From Bordetella petrii (GTDB lineage: Bacteria; Pseudomonadota; Gammaproteobacteria; Burkholderiales; Burkholderiaceae_B), in assembly GCA_017745595.1 (NCBI GenBank), contig WMBV01000029.1, positions 1-64,000 of the forward strand: DNA of 64,000 bases. Reading direction: 5' to 3'. The position numbers were made by a program, and so were the translations under genes. The notes under the pieces are model-generated. The model was not told where the DNA came from. It ran no database searches and saw nothing but the letters and a program-made list of their open reading frames with translations. Below, one piece after another: positions 46,208 through 55,234 of the stretch (its first letter is position 1; every line of letters begins with the position of its first letter).

Positions 46208-46292
46208 GGTGCCTGACTCCCGACAAGGTGTCAGACACCGAAGCGGGCGATATCTTCTGCACACAGCGGTGTCAGGCACGGAGCCCGACACC
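46208..46292. repeat. REP-like pair 8 between glnA and ntrB
   Basis: Unit 46208-46239 is a diverged type A (left arm GGTGCCTGAC). Unit 46268-46292 is a shortened type B of 25 bases. They are 28 bases apart. The spacer ends in CACACAGC exactly as in pair 2. Lying inside the glnA-ntrBC operon gap, the hairpins may help set glnA message above ntrBC. Confidence 0.82.
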
Positions 46293-46315
46293 TGATAGCG
46301 CCCTAGCCAGTGGCA

Positions 46316-47728
46316 TTACAGGCTGTAGTACATGTCGAACTCGACCGGGTGCGTGGTCATGCGCAGACGCTGGACTTCGCCTTCCTTCAGGGCCAGGTAG
46401 GCGTCGATCATGTCGTTGCTGAACACGCCGCCGCGGGTCAGGAATTCGCGGTCCTGGTCGAGCGCCTCGAGCGCCTGATCGAGCGATGCGCAGACCGTGG
46501 GGATCTTCGCGTCTTCTTCCGGCGGCAGGTCGTACAGGTTCTTGTCGGCCGGATCGCCCGGGTGGATTTTGTTTTGCACGCCATCCAGGCCGGCCATCAT
46601 CAGGGCCGAGAAAGCCAGGTACGGGTTGGCCAGCGGATCGGGGAAGCGCGTTTCGACGCGGCGCGCCTTGGGGTTGCCCACGTACGGAATACGGATCGAG
46701 GCCGAGCGGTTGCGGGCCGAGTAGGCCAGCTTGACCGGGGCTTCGAAGTGCGGCACCAGGCGCTTGTACGAGTTGGTACCCGGGTTGGTGATGGCGTTGA
46801 GCGCGCGGGCGTGCTTGATGATGCCGCCGATGTAGTACATGGCGAATTCGGACAGGCCGGCATAGCCGTTGCCCGCGAACAGGTTCTGGCCGTCTTTCCA
46901 GATGGACTGGTGCACGTGCATGCCCGAACCGTTGTCGCCGACGATGGGCTTGGGCATGAAGGTGGCGGTCTTGCCATAGGCGTGCGCCACGTTATGAACG
47001 ACGTACTTCATAATCTGCGTCCAGTCGGCGCGCTGCACCAGCGTGCTGAACTTGGTGCCGATTTCCAGCTGGCCGGGGGCCGCCACTTCGTGGTGGTGCA
47101 CTTCGACCGGCACGCCCATTTGCTCTAGCAGCAGGCACATTTCGGAACGCAGGTCCTGGAACGAATCGACCGGCGGCACGGGGAAATACCCCCCCTTGAC
47201 GGCCGGGCGATGGCCCATGTTGCCGCCTTCGAATTCGGTGCCGGTGGACCACGGGGCTTCTTCGGACTTGATTTTCACGAAGGTGCCCGACATGTCGGTG
47301 TTCCAGGTCACGCCGTCGAACACGAAGAATTCGGGTTCGGGGCCGAAGTAGGCGGTATCGCCCAGGCCCGACGATTTCAGATAGGCTTCGGCGCGCTTGG
47401 CCAGCGAACGCGGATCGCGGTCGTAGCCCTTCAGGTCGGACGGCTCGACCACGTCGCAGCTGAGGATCAGCGTGGGTTCTTCGCGGAACGGATCCAGGTT
47501 GGCGGTATCCAGGTCGGGAATGAGCAGCATGTCGGAAGCTTCGATGCCCTTCCAGCCCGGGATGGACGAACCGTCGAACGCCTGGCCGCTTTCCAGTTTG
47601 TCTTCATCGACAGCGCTGGTGGGCACGGACACATGGTGCTCGCGGCCCACGGTGTCGGTGAAGCGGAGGTCCACGAATTTGACTTCGTTGTCGGCGATCT
47701 GTTTCAGGATGTCTTTCGGGCTTGCCAT
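46316..47728 (-). CDS. glnA: type I glutamine synthetase
   Basis: The 470-residue enzyme condenses glutamate and ammonia to glutamine with ATP. It has the N-terminal [16 protein letters not shown] region, the ATP-binding [17 protein letters not shown] motif, [19 protein letters not shown], and the adenylylation site NLYDLPPEE near residue 400, so GlnE control is expected. GGAG lies five bases before the ATG. The start at 47728 is clear. A sigma-54 promoter and two NtrC boxes lie upstream, and ntrBC follow. Confidence 0.96.
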   Translation of the reverse strand: MASPKDILKQIADNEVKFVDLRFTDTVGREHHVSVPTSAVDEDKLESGQAFDGSSIPGWKGIEASDMLLIPDLDTANLDPFREEPTLILSCDVVEPSDLKGYDRDPRSLAKRAEAYLKSSGLGDTAYFGPEPEFFVFDGVTWNTDMSGTFVKIKSEEAPWSTGTEFEGGNMGHRPAVKGGYFPVPPVDSFQDLRSEMCLLLEQMGVPVEVHHHEVAAPGQLEIGTKFSTLVQRADWTQIMKYVVHNVAHAYGKTATFMPKPIVGDNGSGMHVHQSIWKDGQNLFAGNGYAGLSEFAMYYIGGIIKHARALNAITNPGTNSYKRLVPHFEAPVKLAYSARNRSASIRIPYVGNPKARRVETRFPDPLANPYLAFSALMMAGLDGVQNKIHPGDPADKNLYDLPPEEDAKIPTVCASLDQALEALDQDREFLTRGGVFSNDMIDAYLALKEGEVQRLRMTTHPVEFDMYYSL

Positions 47729-47791
47729 GTCATCTCCATTAGATAAAAGCGCCGTGGGGCTAAGCCCGGTTCCGGCTGGCATGTACAGAAC

Positions 47792-47810
47792 AAAGCAATA
47801 TGCATGCCAA
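47792..47810 (-). promoter_or_regulatory. sigma-54 promoter of glnA
   Basis: On the minus strand TTGGCATGCATATTGCTTT has GG and GC ten bases apart, as required for -24/-12 recognition, close to the TGGCAC-N5-TTGCW consensus. Transcription should start near 47784, giving a leader of about 56 bases before the glnA ATG. Confidence 0.82.
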
Positions 47811-47859
47811 GTCCCAACACGGGGCATCCGCGTCCTGGGCGTCCAGGAAAGGGAATTAA

Positions 47860-47876
47860 CGCACCATAATAGTGCA
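47860..47876. promoter_or_regulatory. NtrC binding site 1 of glnA
   Basis: CGCACCATAATAGTGCA matches the TGCACCA-N3-TGGTGCA NtrC pattern at 12 of 14 arm positions. Its centre, 47868, is about 84 bases upstream of the predicted transcription start. Confidence 0.7.
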
Positions 47877-47892
47877 AAATGCGGGGCATGCA

Positions 47893-47909
47893 AGCACCAT
47901 GTTGGTGCT
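47893..47909. promoter_or_regulatory. NtrC binding site 2 of glnA
   Basis: AGCACCATGTTGGTGCT is a perfect dyad and also matches 12 of 14 arm positions of the NtrC pattern. Its centre at 47901 is 33 bases, about three helical turns, from site 1, so two NtrC dimers could bind on the same face. Confidence 0.75.
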
Positions 47910-47938
47910 TAAAGGGTGGGGAGCAGTTCTGCTGTCCA

Positions 47939-48027
47939 GGTGTCTGACTCCCGCAGGGTGTCAGACACCGAAATGGGCAGACCGTCTCCGTTCCGCGGTG
48001 TCTGATACCCTGCGGGAGTCAGACACC
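47939..48027. repeat. REP-like pair 9 between hemW and the glnA control region
   Basis: Units 47939-47969 (reverse, centre TCCCGCAGGGT) and 47997-48027 (forward, one change giving TCTGATACC), 27 bases apart. The 340-base gap from 47729 to 48068 is fully explained by the glnA leader, promoter, NtrC boxes and this pair. Confidence 0.9.
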
Positions 48028-48068
48028 TGACATACCTGGCATACGGGCTGGCGATACCCACGCCCACC

Positions 48069-49286
48069 CTACAGAAACATTTCCTGCAGGTCGTTCAAGA
48101 AACGCCAGCCCAGGGGCGTGGCGCGCAGGCGGGCGGGGTCGGGGTCGAGCAGGCCGCGCGCGGTGGCGGCTTGCAGGGGCTGGGCGATGCCGGCCAGCGA
48201 CAGGCCAGTGCGCTCGGCGAACGACCCCGCCGCCACGCCGTCTTTCAGGCGCAAGGCGTTCAGCATGAACTCGAATGGCAGTTCGTCGGGGCCGACCACG
48301 CGGGTTTCGGCGATGTGGCTGCCGTCGCGGGCCATGGCGCCGGCCATCCAGGTGTCGGGGCTGCGCAGGCGCGCCTCGCGCACGATGCGGTCGTGGAACG
48401 ACAGCTTGCCGTGCGCGCCCGGCCCCAGGCCCAGGTAATCGCCGAATTCCCAGTAGTTCAGGTTGTGCCGGCAGCGCGCGCCCGGCCGCGCATAGGCCGA
48501 GACCTCGTAGCGCTGCAGGCCGGCCTCTGCCAGCCGGGCCTCGACCGCGTCCTGCATGGCGGCGCTGGTGTCGTCGTCGGGCAGTTGCGGCGGGTACTTC
48601 GCGAAAACGGTGTTCGGCTCCAGCGTCAGGTGATACAGCGACAAGTGTTCGGTGCCGAACGACACCGCCTGCCGCACGTCATCCAGGCAGGCGGCCAGGT
48701 CTTGGCCCGGCAAGGCAAACATCAGGTCCAGGTTGACGCGCCTCACCGCGCGCTGCGCCATGTCGATAGCGGCGCGCGCCTGGGCGGCGTCATGGATGCG
48801 TCCGAGCTGCTTCAGTTGCGCGTCGTCGAAGCTCTGGATGCCCAGCGACAGCCGGTTGACGCCGCTGGCCGCGTAATCGCGGAAGCGCCCTGCCTCGGCC
48901 GTGCCCGGATTGGCCTCCATGGTGATTTCGGCATCGGGCAGCAAATTCAAGCAGGCCCGCAACATGGCCAATATTTCGTCCAGGGCGGCCGCCGACAACA
49001 GGCTGGGCGTGCCGCCGCCCAGGAACACCGACACGACCTGCCGGCCCCACACCGACGGCAGGGCCTGCTCCAGGTCGGCCCGCAAGGCGTCTAGATAGGC
49101 GCGTTCGGGCAGCTCGGCCGGCACCGCATGCGAGTTGAAGTCGCAATACGGGCACTTGCGCACGCACCAGGGCACGTGCACATAGACCGACAGCGGAGGC
49201 AGGCTGGTCAGCGCGGCGCCGGCCGGCGTTACCAGGCGCGCGCGCGCGCCGGCCCCGGCCGGATGAATGGGAATGGTGGTGGCCAC
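48069..49286 (-). CDS. hemW: HemW, radical SAM heme chaperone-like protein
   Basis: The 405-residue protein has the radical SAM cluster motif CxxxCxxC at Cys41, Cys45 and Cys48 (YVHVPWCVRKCPYCDF), the GGGTPSLL SAM-binding region and the C-terminal HemW domain (NYWEFGDYLGLGPGAHGKLSF). It lacks features of true oxygen-independent coproporphyrinogen oxidase HemN; HemW proteins are heme chaperones. It begins 15 bases after rdgB on the same strand, a common neighbour. Confidence 0.93.
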   Translation of the reverse strand: MATTIPIHPAGAGARARLVTPAGAALTSLPPLSVYVHVPWCVRKCPYCDFNSHAVPAELPERAYLDALRADLEQALPSVWGRQVVSVFLGGGTPSLLSAAALDEILAMLRACLNLLPDAEITMEANPGTAEAGRFRDYAASGVNRLSLGIQSFDDAQLKQLGRIHDAAQARAAIDMAQRAVRRVNLDLMFALPGQDLAACLDDVRQAVSFGTEHLSLYHLTLEPNTVFAKYPPQLPDDDTSAAMQDAVEARLAEAGLQRYEVSAYARPGARCRHNLNYWEFGDYLGLGPGAHGKLSFHDRIVREARLRSPDTWMAGAMARDGSHIAETRVVGPDELPFEFMLNALRLKDGVAAGSFAERTGLSLAGIAQPLQAATARGLLDPDPARLRATPLGWRFLNDLQEMFL

Positions 49287-49301
49287 GATGTCAGGACGCC
49301 G

Positions 49302-49931
49302 TCAGCGGGGCGCCAGCTTGTCGAGCAGTTGCGTCAGCGCCCGGGCGCGGTGGCTGACCCGGTTCTTTTCGGGCGGGTCGAGTTCGGCCGCGGTGCGGCC
49401 CAGGTCGGGCAGCAAGAAGTGAGGGTCGTAGCCGAAGCCGTGGGCGCCGCGCGGCGCATCGACGATTTGCCCGTGCCACAGGCCTTCGCCTATGAGCGGC
49501 TGCGGGTCGTCGTGGGTGCGCACCAGCACCAGCAGCGCCACATACCAGGCGCGGCGATCGTCCACGCCGGCCAGCTTGCTGACCAGCAGGGCATTGTTGG
49601 CGGAATCGCTGCGCTCGGCGGCCGCGTTGGCCAGTTGCGCGTAGCGCGCCGAGTAAACCCCGGGCGCTCCGCCCAGGGCCGCCACACACAGGCCGGAATC
49701 ATCGGCCAGCGCGGGCAGCCCGGTCAAAAGACTGGCGTGGCGCGCCTTGGCCAGTGCGTTTTCCACGAAAGTCACGTGAGGCTCTTCGGCCTCGGGCACG
49801 CCCAGTTCGCCCTGCGGGACGAGTTCGATGCCCAGCGGGGCGAACAACGCGGAAAACTCGCGCAGCTTGCCGGGGTTGTTCGAGGCCAGCACCACGCGGC
49901 CCAGAGAGGATTCGGTATTCGTCGACGTCAT
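49302..49931 (-). CDS. rdgB: non-canonical purine NTP pyrophosphatase (RdgB/HAM1)
   Basis: The 209-residue enzyme hydrolyses ITP, dITP and XTP to clean the nucleotide pool. The substrate-binding LASNNPGKLREFSALF opens the domain, and ADDSGLCVAALGGAPGVYSARYA, GYDPHFLLPDLGRTAAEL and ISHRARAL-like NRVSHRARALTQL follow. The frame continues upstream, but the start at 49931 is the only one with family similarity; GGCGGA lies immediately in front. It is coupled to hemW. The usual upstream neighbours rph and yicC are 7 kb away here. Confidence 0.93.
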   Translation of the reverse strand: MTSTNTESSLGRVVLASNNPGKLREFSALFAPLGIELVPQGELGVPEAEEPHVTFVENALAKARHASLLTGLPALADDSGLCVAALGGAPGVYSARYAQLANAAAERSDSANNALLVSKLAGVDDRRAWYVALLVLVRTHDDPQPLIGEGLWHGQIVDAPRGAHGFGYDPHFLLPDLGRTAAELDPPEKNRVSHRARALTQLLDKLAPR

Positions 49932-49965
49932 TCCGCCATTGTAGTCGGGGCGCCCGGCGCCCGCC

Positions 49966-51600
49966 CTAACCCGGCATGCCTGCCAGCCCCAGGCCCGCCA
50001 CGACGGCCGACGGCGCAGCCGGAACCGCCCCGGGCCGGGCCGCCGGCGCCAGCCGGAAGACCGCGACGGCATCGCGCAACGCGGCCGCCTGGGCTTCCAG
50101 GGCCGCGGCGGCCGCGGCCGTCTGTTCGACCATGGCGGCGTTCTCTTGCGTGGCTTGGTCCAGCCGGGCCACCGCGTCATTCACCGAGGCGATGCCGGCG
50201 GCCTGTTCGGCGGCCGCGCGGGTGATGCCCGACACCAATTGCGTTACCTGGCTGGCCGACGCGGCGGCCTCGCTTACGGTCTGTCCGGCCGCGCCGGCCT
50301 GGCGCACGCCGTCGTGCACGCGCTGCGACGCCGCCCGGACCAGCACCCGGATCTCGTCGGCCGCCTGGGCGCTGCGCTGCGCCAGCAACCGGACTTCGCC
50401 CGCCACCACCGCGAAACCCTTGCCCTGCTCGCCGGCATGGGCGGCTTCAACCGCCGCATTCAGCGCCAGGATGTTGGTGCGAAACGCAATGCTGTCGACC
50501 ACTTCGACGATCTCTTCAATCCGCCGCGTATCATCCACGATCTTTTGCATGGCCGCGCCCACCGCGCCCATGGCCCGCCCGCCGTGCTCGGCCAACAGGG
50601 CCGACTCGCGCGCCCGCTCTTCGGCCTGGCCGGCTTGCTCGGCCGTAGCGCGCACCACGCCGGCCAACGCGGTCATGTTCGCGGCCGTCTCTTGCAGCGC
50701 GCCGGCCTGCCGCGCGATGCGGTCCGACATCTCGCCGTTGCCGGCCGCGATTTCGCGCGCGCCGCCATGGATTTCCGCAACGCCGCGGCGCACCGCCGCG
50801 ACGGCCGCCGTCAGCCCGGATTGCATACGGCGCATGGCCGAATACAGCATGCCGATTTCGCGGGGCCCGCGCGCGGCGATCGCGCCGCTGAGATCGCCAT
50901 CGGCAATATGGTCGAAGTGCGCCCCGGCCTGCTTCAGCGGCCGCAGCACCAGCCGGCGAAAAGCCAGGCCGGCCGCCAGGCCCAGCACCGCCATCAAGGC
51001 CGTCAGCACCGCCGCGGCCACGCCGGCCCGGTCCAACACACGGCCGGCGCGCGCCACCGCCGCCTGCCCCTGGGCGCGGGCATAGGCCTGGAATGCCTGC
51101 ACCGCGTCCACGTAGGCCGCGCCGCGAGCCGGCAATACCTGCTCGACGACCCGATTGGCCTCGATGCCGTTCCAGCCCTGGATGGCTTGCCGCAGCGGCA
51201 GCAAGGCCTCGCCGGCCAGCCCCGCATAGGCGGCCTGCACGGCGCCGAACAGATCGCCGCCGCGCCCCGCTACGTCGGGATTGGCGCGCAGGCGTTCATG
51301 GCTGGCCTGAGCCTGTGCCAGCAGTTCCCCCGCCTGGGCCAGCGCCTGGTCGCGCTGCGCTTGCAGGCCGCCTTCCATATAGGTTTTGGCGTCGGTCAGC
51401 CAGGCGCGGGCCTGGAACAGCCGGCTGCTGAGATCGCTGAGGTCGCTGGCGCGCTCGACGTTGCCCCGGCCCAGGGCCTCGATGTCGGCGCGGCTATCGC
51501 GCAGCAATCCGATGGCCGCCGCCGCGGCCACCACGAACAGCCCCACAAAAGCCGCCAGCATGACTGACAGCGCCTGATTCACCCCTAGAGTCTTGCGCAT
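49966..51600 (-). CDS. methyl-accepting chemotaxis protein
   Basis: The 544-residue chemoreceptor has a transmembrane helix at about residues 11-33, a periplasmic four-helix-like ligand domain to about residue 195, a second helix to about 215, HAMP, and a cytoplasmic signalling hairpin whose tip reads [31 protein letters not shown]. The methylation helices flank it. A short alanine-rich tail ends without a CheR-docking pentapeptide. It is 34 bases from rdgB on the same strand. The ligand is unknown. Confidence 0.9.
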   Translation of the reverse strand: MRKTLGVNQALSVMLAAFVGLFVVAAAAAIGLLRDSRADIEALGRGNVERASDLSDLSSRLFQARAWLTDAKTYMEGGLQAQRDQALAQAGELLAQAQASHERLRANPDVAGRGGDLFGAVQAAYAGLAGEALLPLRQAIQGWNGIEANRVVEQVLPARGAAYVDAVQAFQAYARAQGQAAVARAGRVLDRAGVAAAVLTALMAVLGLAAGLAFRRLVLRPLKQAGAHFDHIADGDLSGAIAARGPREIGMLYSAMRRMQSGLTAAVAAVRRGVAEIHGGAREIAAGNGEMSDRIARQAGALQETAANMTALAGVVRATAEQAGQAEERARESALLAEHGGRAMGAVGAAMQKIVDDTRRIEEIVEVVDSIAFRTNILALNAAVEAAHAGEQGKGFAVVAGEVRLLAQRSAQAADEIRVLVRAASQRVHDGVRQAGAAGQTVSEAAASASQVTQLVSGITRAAAEQAAGIASVNDAVARLDQATQENAAMVEQTAAAAAALEAQAAALRDAVAVFRLAPAARPGAVPAAPSAVVAGLGLAGMPG

Positions 51601-51712
51601 GATTTCCCGTGCAAAGCTTCCGCCGGATGCGGAAGGCGGGCCGATTATGCAGGGCGAATTTGGCAGGTTCTTGACACTGGGGCCGGCGGGCGGGCCGGCC
51701 CCGAAGGCTTTT

Positions 51713-52708
51713 TCAGTTGATCGAGATTCCGCCCTTTTCCACCACCTGTTTCCAAAGGCCGATTTCGCTGGCGATCTGCTTCTGGAAAGATTCCGGGGTG
51801 CCCGGTGCGGCCTGCTCGCCGGTGGTCTGCAGGCGCTCGGCCAGCTCGCCTTGGTTCACCACCTCGTTCATTGCCTGGTTCAGCTTCTGTTGGACAGCCT
51901 GCGGCATGCCTTTGGGTCCGATAATGCCGTACCAGACCGTGACCTCGTAGGGCACGCCTTGTTCTTTGACGGTGGGGATTTCGGGCGCCGAAGAAACACG
52001 TTCGGGCAAGGTAACGGCCAGTACCTTCAGCCGGCCCTCTTTCATATAGGGCAAGGTCGATCCGGCGGTCGTCAGCATCACCTGCACCTGGCCCGCGATG
52101 GTGTCCGTCAATGCGGGGGCCGAGCCCCGGTACGGCACATGCACCATGTCGACACCGGTCTGCTGCAAGAGCAGTTCGGTGGCCAGGTGCGAAATCCCGC
52201 CCGTGCCGGACGAGGCATACGACATCCGGCCAGGCTGGCTGCGCGCGAGATCCAGCAGTTCGCTCAGGGTATCCGCCTGGACCGACGGGTGCACCGACAC
52301 AAAGAACGGCGCCTTGGCGATCATGCCGATGGGCGTCATGTCTTTGACCGGGTCGTAAGCCAGCTTGTACAGGCTGGGGTTGACGGCATAACTGTTGGAA
52401 ATCAGGGTCAACGTATAGCCGTCGGGCTGGGCCCGCAAGCCGGCCTCGACGCCGATCTTGCCGCCGGCGCCCGGCTGGTTCTCGACCACGACGGGTTGCC
52501 CCAGCGATTCCGCGAGTTGCTTGCCCAGGGCGCGCGCAATGGCATCGTTGCCCCCGCCCGCGGAAAAGGGCACGATCAACTTGATGGGCTGGGATGGGTA
52601 GGCATCCGCCTGTGCCCAGGCCGCCTGAACCCACAACGGCAGCGCCAGTGCCCCGGCCATCATGGCCTTGCTGAACCGATGCCGCAGAACCCGCCGAATG
52701 CTTGCCAT
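51713..52708 (-). CDS. Bug/TctC family periplasmic solute-binding protein
   Basis: The 331-residue protein has a signal peptide ([19 protein letters not shown]) and the Bug signature run: [41 protein letters not shown] and [17 protein letters not shown]. It should capture a small carboxylate or aromatic acid. No membrane partner genes are present. GAGGGG precedes the ATG. It lies between the chemoreceptor and a LysR gene, so it may be controlled by the latter. Confidence 0.9.
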   Translation of the reverse strand: MASIRRVLRHRFSKAMMAGALALPLWVQAAWAQADAYPSQPIKLIVPFSAGGGNDAIARALGKQLAESLGQPVVVENQPGAGGKIGVEAGLRAQPDGYTLTLISNSYAVNPSLYKLAYDPVKDMTPIGMIAKAPFFVSVHPSVQADTLSELLDLARSQPGRMSYASSGTGGISHLATELLLQQTGVDMVHVPYRGSAPALTDTIAGQVQVMLTTAGSTLPYMKEGRLKVLAVTLPERVSSAPEIPTVKEQGVPYEVTVWYGIIGPKGMPQAVQQKLNQAMNEVVNQGELAERLQTTGEQAAPGTPESFQKQIASEIGLWKQVVEKGGISIN

Positions 52709-52790
52709 TGATGTCCCCTCTGGTTAGGCATGAGATCGATCGAGGGTTATAGCATGCATGGCAAAGCGGGCCGGCCCAGGGTCAGATTCA

Positions 52791-52988
52791 GGTGTCTGAC
52801 TCCCGCCGGGTGTCAGACACACCGGCGTGCGTCCGTATACAGCGGTGTCAGGCACCTACGGAGCCTGACACCTGTCCGGGAGCGCTTCGAAGCCCAGGTG
52901 TCTGACTCCCGCCAGGGTGTCAGACACCGAAGTGTGCGCACGCCACCGCATCCAGGCGGTGTCAGGCACCCTGCGGGAGCCTGACACC
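52791..52988. repeat. REP-like cluster 10 (four units, A-B-A-B)
   Basis: Units 52791-52820 (type A), 52844-52872 (type B, centre ACCTACGGA), 52897-52928 (type A) and 52958-52988 (type B), with spacers of 23, 24 and 29 bases. This is the longest run of the family in the window. It occupies most of the 308 bases between the Bug and LysR genes; nothing else is recognisable there. Confidence 0.9.
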
Positions 52989-53016
52989 TGACAAGCCTGA
53001 CACCCGGCCCAGGCCT

Positions 53017-53952
53017 TCAACGCTTGCCGCGGCCCGGCGCTCCTTCGCGCTCGTGTTCAGGAACGTCGGCCACCAGCATATCGACCAGCTCGCGCGCGAA
53101 CGCCGGCAGCGCATCGCGGTCGCGCACGCAGATCTGCAGCTTGCGCAGGGCCCACTCGTCGGTCAGGGGCACGATGGCGATCTTCAACGAACGCGCGAAG
53201 CGCAGGGCCACCGTTTCGGGAATAACGCCTATGCCCACGCCGGTTTCGATCATGCGGCACACGGCCTCGAAATTGCCCACTTCGATGCGGAACTTGAACG
53301 TGCGCCCCAGCGCCGTGGCCGCCTGCACCAGGAACGGATGAATCGCGCTCCATTCGGACAGGCCCACGTAGTCGTTGCTCAGCGTATCGGCGAACGCCAC
53401 GGCGGGCTCGTTGGCCAGCGGATGGCCGGCGGCGGCGGCCAGCACCAGCCGGTCTTTGCGGTAGGGAATGAACTGCAGGCCCTGGTCGGCCGTGCAGCCC
53501 GCCACGATGCCCAGATCGGCCGAGCCTTCGGCCACCGCCCGCACGATCAGGTAGCTGAGCCGTTCGCGCAGTTCGACATTGACGTCGGGGTGCGCGGCCA
53601 GGAAGCGGCCCAACACCGCCGGCATGAATTCGGTCATGGCGGTGGTGTTGGCCAGCACGCGCACGTGGCCTTTGACGCCGCGGGCGTATTCCTGCATGTC
53701 GCCGCGCAACTGCTCGACCTGGCGCATGACGGTGCGGGCATGGCGCGTCAGGGCCTCGCCCGAGGGCGTCAGGGTCACCCCCTGGCTGGTGCGGTACAAC
53801 AACTGGGTGCCGAAGTGCTCTTCCAGGTTCTTGATGCGCGTGCTGGCCGCGGGTAGCGACAAATGGGTTTTTTCGGCACCGCGGGTCAGGCTGTGCCAGT
53901 CGCCGACGTGCACAATCAGCTGCAAGTCGGTCAAATCGAAGTGCCCCGCCAT
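53017..53952 (-). CDS. LysR family regulator of the acyl-CoA dehydrogenase cluster
   Basis: The 311-residue protein has the LysR head (LTDLQLIVHVGDWHSLTRGAE, with a helix-turn-helix running to NLEEHFG) and a C-terminal effector domain. It diverges from the acyl-CoA dehydrogenase gene over 119 bases containing candidate ATTGC/GCAAT operators, so control of that operon is likely. The last 15 residues are basic and glycine-rich. Confidence 0.88.
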   Translation of the reverse strand: MAGHFDLTDLQLIVHVGDWHSLTRGAEKTHLSLPAASTRIKNLEEHFGTQLLYRTSQGVTLTPSGEALTRHARTVMRQVEQLRGDMQEYARGVKGHVRVLANTTAMTEFMPAVLGRFLAAHPDVNVELRERLSYLIVRAVAEGSADLGIVAGCTADQGLQFIPYRKDRLVLAAAAGHPLANEPAVAFADTLSNDYVGLSEWSAIHPFLVQAATALGRTFKFRIEVGNFEAVCRMIETGVGIGVIPETVALRFARSLKIAIVPLTDEWALRKLQICVRDRDALPAFARELVDMLVADVPEHEREGAPGRGKR

Positions 53953-53973
53953 GAATTCCTCTGTTCTTCGGCA

Positions 53974-54013
53974 ATTGCAAACCCGGTATTAAGCAATCAG
54001 AAATTGGCAATCC
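53974..54013. promoter_or_regulatory. candidate LysR operators in the divergent promoter region
   Basis: ATTGC at 53974-53978 and GCAAT at 53993-53997 form a dyad with 14 bases between. A further compact ATTGGCAAT palindrome lies at 54005-54013. Such half-sites in a LysR divergent region are plausible binding sites, but the evidence is short. Confidence 0.4.
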
Positions 54014-54071
54014 GGCCCGGGTTGCGGCAAAGTGCCGGGATTATCAGTAAGCCTCATCATAGAACCCCTCC

Positions 54072-55232
54072 ATGTCCGACACCAATCACGCTTTCCAGGA
54101 TATCCGCGAAGCCGTCCGCGATCTCTGCTCCCAGTTCCCCGGCGAATACTTCCGCAAAATCGACGAAGAACGCGGGTATCCCGAAGAATTCGTGCGCGCC
54201 CTGACCGAAGCCGGCTGGCTGGCCGCCCTGATTCCGCAAGAATACGGCGGCTCGGGCCTGGGCCTGACCGAAGCCTCGGTCATCATGGAAGAAATCAACC
54301 GCAACGGCGGCAATTCGGGCGCCTGCCACGGCCAGATGTACAACATGGGCACGCTGCTGCGCCATGGCTCCGATGCGCAAAAGCGCGAATACCTGCCCCG
54401 CATCGCCAGCGGCGAACTGCGCCTGCAATCGATGGGCGTCACCGAGCCCACCACCGGCACCGACACCACCAAGATCAAGACCACCGCCGTACGCCGCGGC
54501 GACCGCTATGTGGTCAATGGGCAAAAGGTCTGGATTTCGCGGGTACAGCATTCCGACATGATGATTCTGCTGGCGCGCACCACGCCGCTGGAACAGGTCA
54601 CCCGCAAGTCCGAAGGCATGTCGATCTTCCTGGTCGACCTGCACCATGCGGTCAAGCATGGCATGCAGATACGCCCCATTCCCAACATGGTCAACCACGA
54701 GACCAACGAACTGTTCTTCGACAATCTGGAAATTCCCGTCGAAAACCTGATCGGCGAGGAAGGCAAAGGGTTCAAGTACATTCTCGACGGCCTGAATGCC
54801 GAACGCACGCTGATCGCCGCCGAATGCATCGGCGACGGCTACTGGTTCGTGGACAAGGTGGCGGCCTACGCGAAAGAGCGCATCGTGTTCGGCCGCCCCA
54901 TCGGCCAGAACCAGGGCGTGCAGTTTCCCATCGCGCGGGCCCACATCAACGTCGAGGCGGCCAGCCTGATGCGCTACGAGGCCTGCCGGCTGTTCGACGC
55001 GCACCAGCCCTGCGGCGCGCAGGCCAACATGGCCAAGCTGCTGGCCGCCGACGCGTCCTGGGAAGCCGCCAACGCGTGCCTGCAGTTCCACGGCGGCTTC
55101 GGCTTCGCCACCGAATACGACGTCGAACGCAAATTCCGCGAAACGCGCCTGTACCAGGTGGCGCCGATTTCCACCAACCTGATCCTTTCCTATGTAGCCG
55201 AGCACGTGCTGGGCCTGCCGCGTTCTTTCTGA
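54072..55232 (+). CDS. acyl-CoA dehydrogenase
   Basis: The 386-residue flavoenzyme oxidises an acyl-CoA thioester to the 2,3-enoyl form. It has LQSMGVTEPTTGTDTT (FAD/substrate region), YVVNGQKVWISR, and a C-terminal LQFHGGFGFATEYDVERKFRETRLYQ block. The glutamate normally following the last block in medium-chain enzymes is missing; instead Glu244 in LNAERTLIAAE sits where isovaleryl-CoA dehydrogenase keeps its base. This suggests a branched or unusual substrate (inference). Two bases separate it from the MmgE/PrpD gene. The promoter region is shared with the LysR gene. Confidence 0.92.
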   Translation: MSDTNHAFQDIREAVRDLCSQFPGEYFRKIDEERGYPEEFVRALTEAGWLAALIPQEYGGSGLGLTEASVIMEEINRNGGNSGACHGQMYNMGTLLRHGSDAQKREYLPRIASGELRLQSMGVTEPTTGTDTTKIKTTAVRRGDRYVVNGQKVWISRVQHSDMMILLARTTPLEQVTRKSEGMSIFLVDLHHAVKHGMQIRPIPNMVNHETNELFFDNLEIPVENLIGEEGKGFKYILDGLNAERTLIAAECIGDGYWFVDKVAAYAKERIVFGRPIGQNQGVQFPIARAHINVEAASLMRYEACRLFDAHQPCGAQANMAKLLAADASWEAANACLQFHGGFGFATEYDVERKFRETRLYQVAPISTNLILSYVAEHVLGLPRSF

Positions 55233-55234
55233 CC

